A stretch of 64,000 bases of DNA from Gymnopus androsaceus JB14 (taxonomy: Eukaryota; Basidiomycota; Agaricomycetes; Agaricales; Omphalotaceae), in NCBI GenBank assembly GCA_009733575.1, contig ML769430.1, forward strand, positions 62,001 to 126,000. Reading direction: 5' to 3'. Below, in pieces: positions 60,511 through 64,000 of the stretch. The notes under the pieces are model-generated. The model saw only the letters and a list, made by a program, of their open reading frames with translations, ran no database searches and was not told the DNA's origin. Made by a program: the position numbers and the translations under genes. Position 1 is the first letter of the stretch. The number at the start of each line of letters is the position of its first letter.

Positions 60511-61323
60511 CATCAGCAAAACCTGGATGTTTGTTGGAGCAGTCAGAGCATTGAATTATGCTCTGGAGAGCTCTGGAGACTCTGGCTGCTCTGGCTGCTC
60601 CGAGCTGTCAGACTCAGAGCTAATTTGGACTGATGGGCTGATTTGCACTTGACATGTCGGTCATTTGCCCAAAATAGAAGGAAGTGTTACCATTGCCGAC
60701 TGTTTTCATTTACTTATATCACATAACTGTCAATGATGCAACGATGCTGTAAACCATTATGTACTTATATAAAATGCTGGCCATCCAATGCAAAGTAGAA
60801 CTTGAACTTTCTTTTCTGACCCTCCCTCACGCTCATGCTCCAGCCTCCCAGTGTCATGGCATGTAATCTTTCTCTGCTGTAAGTCCTTACCATATAAGTT
60901 TTTGTTCAATTGTTGATTAATTGCAGAATCCAGGGAATTGCAGGAATTGCAGAGCTGGGGGCAGAGAGAGCTGAAACTGGGAGACTCAAGTTGCGTGTTG
61001 AGAAATATCAGGAAACTTTTCTCGGAACAGGCAAGCAGGTGCCTCTGTTGTATATATGTATATAGTGAATTGAATGATGACTATGTAATTGTTAATTCAT
61101 CAGTGAAACCTGGGTTTTCATGCTCCAGAGAGCTACAGAGCGCTCTGGAGACCCTACCTTGCTTAGCCAGACACCCAGGTTTTGCAGACATTCATGGTTA
61201 CTAAGGGGTTTCATAGCTCTCTGGAGCACTCTGGAGCTACTACCCTTGCTTTGGCTGCTCCAGAAGCTCTGGGCGCTCTGGGTGCTCTGGAGAGCTCTGG
61301 AGAATATCCAGGTTTTGCTGATG
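60511..61323. mobile_element. CATCAGCAAAACCTG family, copy 5
   Basis: 813 bp, flanked by GA on both sides. CTCTGGAG words lie inside each end. A variant pair CATCAGTGAAACCTGG (61099) and CCAGGTTTTGCAGA (about 61170-61185) inside suggests a nested, diverged copy. Confidence 0.75.
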
Positions 61324-62108
61324 GATACTATCTGCTTTTGAGTCAGCAGGTAGTACCTGCTCCAAAATATGCTCAGGTTATTCATTTTTTAGGGTTATTC
61401 ATTTTTTAGATCATTATATTGTAAAAAGACTCTCTTTGAGAAATTGTGTTTGAGTGAGAACAAGAATGGAATGAACGGAAAGACATCTAGTAATTGAACC
61501 GCAATGCACATGCCATGGTCCATCATATGGCTCCTTTTTGTACGGGGATTACAGTAGTAAGACCCAAATTGAAGGTGATCAGGGGTGGAGTTATGGCGGA
61601 AACATGACCGTGGATTCACAGACATTGCCGAGTCATGAGAGAACCTTCAGTCTCAAAAAGAAACTCACCAAAACTATTCATGTCTTGAAGCGGTATGTCT
61701 ATTCAAGAATGCCAGAGTCTGGAGCGATACGCTCGCAGCGTATGCATGCTAAAGAATACAGTTAACTGCAATGCCTGCTAGAGAGCATAATATTCAAGGG
61801 AGCACGGCAAAATTCGCCAATCCGCGGGTTCCTGTTTATTCAGATCGCAGCTTGGGAATCGCGAGCCCCAGACACAGATCTTGTATACAAAAATGATTAC
61901 AATTGTAGGTTTTACTTTATTCTACAAATTATTACAGTTGTAAATACCATCAATTACTATTATATCACTAGTACTGTATTCGGCGTGCAAACTTCGGGCC
62001 TGCCTCCGCTTCCCTCCCCTCCCTCGCTGCGCTCGGGGGGTCCCCCGGGCTGGGAAGTTGTCGGCAGGCACTCTAAAGCCTCGTTTGCGCTTATTTCGAT
62101 AGGCGGAA
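61324..62108. other. spacer, GC-rich at its end
   Basis: No gene. 61985-62060 is strongly C-rich on the plus strand (CTCCCTCGCTGCGCTCGGGG). Confidence 0.4.
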
Positions 62109-62145
62109 ACCCCTAACCCTAACCCCAACCCCTAACCGCTAACCC
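62109..62145 (-). repeat. degenerate telomere-like repeat
   Basis: About six units of CCCTAA with variants (CCCCTAACCCTAACCCC, CCGCTAACCC). TTAGGG is the usual telomere unit of filamentous fungi. Confidence 0.7.
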
Positions 62146-62155
62146 AGCATGTTTG

Positions 62156-62231
62156 GCAATGCCAGACTAGCTCTCTTATGTTAGGGTTCACCCTTCGGGC
62201 GAACCCTAACGAGAGCTAGCCACGGCATTGC
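62156..62231. repeat. str ong imperfect hairpin with telomere words and a TTCG loop
   Basis: GCAATGCC and CTAGCTCTC pair with their inverses further right, then GTTAGGGTTC pairs with GAACCCTAAC around ACCCTTCGGGC, itself a CCC-TTCG-GGG-like mini-hairpin. Confidence 0.75.
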
Positions 62232-62682
62232 GTAGAAAGAAAAATAAAAAATGCTTAAAATTGTACACATCAATGATTCGAACACTCATCGACAGGTATG
62301 TAATTTATCACACATGGCTAATTTCGTAGCTGAGAATACCGCTTTACCATCAGGCGCATGTAAATTCCGTAATGTAATTTAACTACATTACATCACCGTG
62401 GTTAGGTGTATTTAGGTGTATTACAAATTGTAGTAATTTGTAGAATAAGTTAAAACCGACAATTGTCATCATTTGTCAACAAGACTGGTGTCGTAGGTTG
62501 GAATCGCAGTAGCGGCATCACCATGATTTGAAGTCGGGACTCGGTATTGTCCGAGTCGGAAATACAAAGATGCAACGGTAAGTCGAGATGAAGCCAGAGA
62601 AAAACTGACCATTCGGAAGCTGAAATCCAGCGAAAGTACAGCTGTGAGAGGCTGATGCAACAGTCCTTGATCAAAATATTGT

Positions 62683-63120
62683 TTGAATGATGTGGATCTA
62701 TGGTTGAATCAGATACTACTTAGTATAGAGAATGTTTTGACTGTTTCGATTACCGAGAGCATCGCTCAAGCAGTGATTACTTTGACCGCGCAATTGGATG
62801 GGAGTTCAGAACGTTCAATGGACGCGTCATCATGTCATGGCAAAAATCGCGCGCGTCTAATGCCGTGTTTTAGACGCCTGCCGCTTCGCTCATCTGCTCG
62901 AGGCTCTGTATCACTAGAGTCTGGACTACTCTCCCACGATTGGGCGGAGCTTGGGATTACCGACTGCAGCGATCATGAAGACTGCTTCGAAAATCCTCTC
63001 TTTGAGGCACCTTGCAATCAGCTGAATAGCAACTGTGCATTTTTCTTTGATCGCTCAGTCCGAAAGGACTCGCTTAGAGAATCCCACCAATACATGACAA
63101 CATGTAATACAAACAATTAA
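62683..63120 (+). other. open frame of unknown status
   Basis: 146 codons open, but without an ATG near the start; an acceptor-like AATCAG at 62707-62712 could begin an exon. Residues such as LLSHDWAELGITDCSDHEDC suggest protein, but no family was recognised. It might be a 5' exon of the NACHT gene, although the MITE-like repeat at 63125-63461 separates them. Confidence 0.3.
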
Positions 63121-63124
63121 GTTC

Positions 63125-63461
63125 TAGGGATCCGCACCGTAACCGTATAATACGGTTTACGGGTACGGTTATACGGGTAGCCGTAACCGTCCCGTATGGC
63201 AAGCCGACGCGCCCGTATACGGTACGGCTTTATTACGGGTCGACAGCTCTTGAGGTGGGGGACATTTGGGCCACTTTGTGGGTCTTCAAACCGCTGAAAT
63301 AAACCATTTATTCAACATCCCTCGACATTGACCCAGTGTACCTCCCAAAATGACATACCGTATACGGCTTTTACGGGTGCTGCGAGCCGTCCCGTAACCG
63401 TACCGTAAGGCCTTAAAAAGGGACCCGTATTGACCGTAATTTATACGGTGCGGATCCCCTA
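63125..63461. repeat. MITE with CCGTAT repeats
   Basis: 337 bp with inverted ends TAGGGATCCGCACCG and TAGGGGATCCGCACCG, rich in CGTAACCGTA words. Its ends and interior resemble the hAT-like MITEs, but the flanks do not match. Confidence 0.75.
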
Positions 63462-63560
63462 CTTGAATTAACCTGCCCTTAACAGCCATGTGACAATCTT
63501 GAGAACTGTGACAGTGCGACAGCTGTCTCTTGCACCCGAACCACCACCATCATCTTGCAG

Positions 63561-64000
63561 ATGTTTGATCAAGCTCATGATTTTAACATCTATGATGGAC
63601 ATTTCAGTAATAATACATACTATGAGATATCTCAAGGTAAGAAAAATGGCAGCTATAAGTATGACAAACTGATTCATTGTTTAGATACTTTGAACAAACT
63701 GAATCCTGTTGAAAATGCCTCTTTCAAGGCTGACAACCACTCTCCTTGTCTCAAAGGAACCAGAACAGAACTCCTTGAAACTCTTTTGGAATGGGCTAAA
63801 GATCCCCACAGTCAACCCATCTTCTGGTTAAGTGGACTTGCTGGCACTGGTAAATCCACAATTGCTCAAAGCTTTTGTGAAATCTTGGAGAAACATAACT
63901 TGCTTGGTGGAAGTTTCTTTTGCTCCAGAGAGTCAGAAGACCGTCGAGAAGTGGGAAAAATTATTCCTACCTTAGCATATTTCTTGGCACAGCAACTCAA
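63561..64000 (+). CDS. NACHT-domain NTPase, NLR-like (5' part, runs off the window)
   Basis: A frame open from ATG 63561 to the window end, about 146 residues. It begins MFDQAHDFNIYDGHFSNNTY, like the N termini of many agaricomycete NACHT proteins. CLKGTRTELLETLLEWAKDP follows, then the Walker A segment IFWLSGLAGTGKSTIAQSFC and FFCSRESEDRREVGKIIPTL, a pattern typical of fungal NACHT NTPases (NWD2-like). The ATG directly follows a CTTGCAG acceptor-like site, so an upstream exon is possible. Such proteins are fungal NLR-like STAND NTPases, some of which control cell death in non-self recognition; the C-terminal sensor is outside the window. Confidence 0.85.
   Translation, partial: MFDQAHDFNIYDGHFSNNTYYEISQGKKNGSYKYDKLIHCLDTLNKLNPVENASFKADNHSPCLKGTRTELLETLLEWAKDPHSQPIFWLSGLAGTGKSTIAQSFCEILEKHNLLGGSFFCSRESEDRREVGKIIPTLAYFLAQQL

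Overview
The window looks like the nuclear genome of a filamentous basidiomycete, most likely an agaricomycete. The real genes are cut by many short introns (about 44-90 nt). They encode families typical of that group: an eIF3 subunit j, COQ9, an arrestin-like protein, expanded P-loop GTPases, a DUF6534-type membrane protein and a NACHT NTPase of fungal NLR type. Much of the rest is transposon-derived. All gene models were assembled by eye from splice signals, reading-frame continuity and remembered family motifs; no search was run.

Left gene island (about 1.8-18.3 kb). eIF3j (minus) and COQ9 (plus) are divergent, with start codons 78 bp apart, and both begin with a tiny coding exon. They are followed by a START/SRPBCC-like gene with a duplicated, dead copy that carries two different DNA transposons at exact target duplications. 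Then come a GNAT acetyltransferase with a rearranged duplicate, an arrestin-like gene, and a divergent pair of P-loop GTPases. A third GTPase of the same family lies at 33.2-34.1 kb.

Repeat block (18.7-33 kb). A TA-flanked element carries a second TA-flanked element inside it. A long foldback palindrome (21.5-29.3 kb) was split by a complete but dead Ty1/copia retrotransposon with 363-bp LTRs, a 5-bp target duplication, and a further small insertion inside. At least seven of the retrotransposon's in-frame stops are TGA, most or all where arginine would be expected, which suggests C-to-T decay.

MITE-rich plain (34-49 and 51-63 kb). I could delimit many small inverted-repeat elements by target duplications: hAT-like ones with 8-bp duplications, Tc1/mariner-like ones with TA, and a distinctive family with the terminus CATCAGCAAAACCTG. 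Five members of that family are each flanked by a 2-bp duplication of different sequence, although their palindromic interiors differ. This family is the best candidate here for something undescribed. A tRNA-Val(UAC)-like gene with a 33-nt intron also lies in this plain.

Single genes embedded in the repeats are a type II DnaJ (Sis1/DNAJB) co-chaperone at 49.9-51.4 kb, with a heat-shock-element-like site and TATA box upstream, and a DUF6534-type membrane protein that looks truncated at 58.0-58.8 kb. The window ends inside a NACHT NTPase gene (from 63.56 kb). About 1.4 kb before it are degenerate telomere-like repeats and a strong hairpin. The NACHT gene and GTPases may act in fungal self/non-self recognition, but that role is inferred only from family membership.
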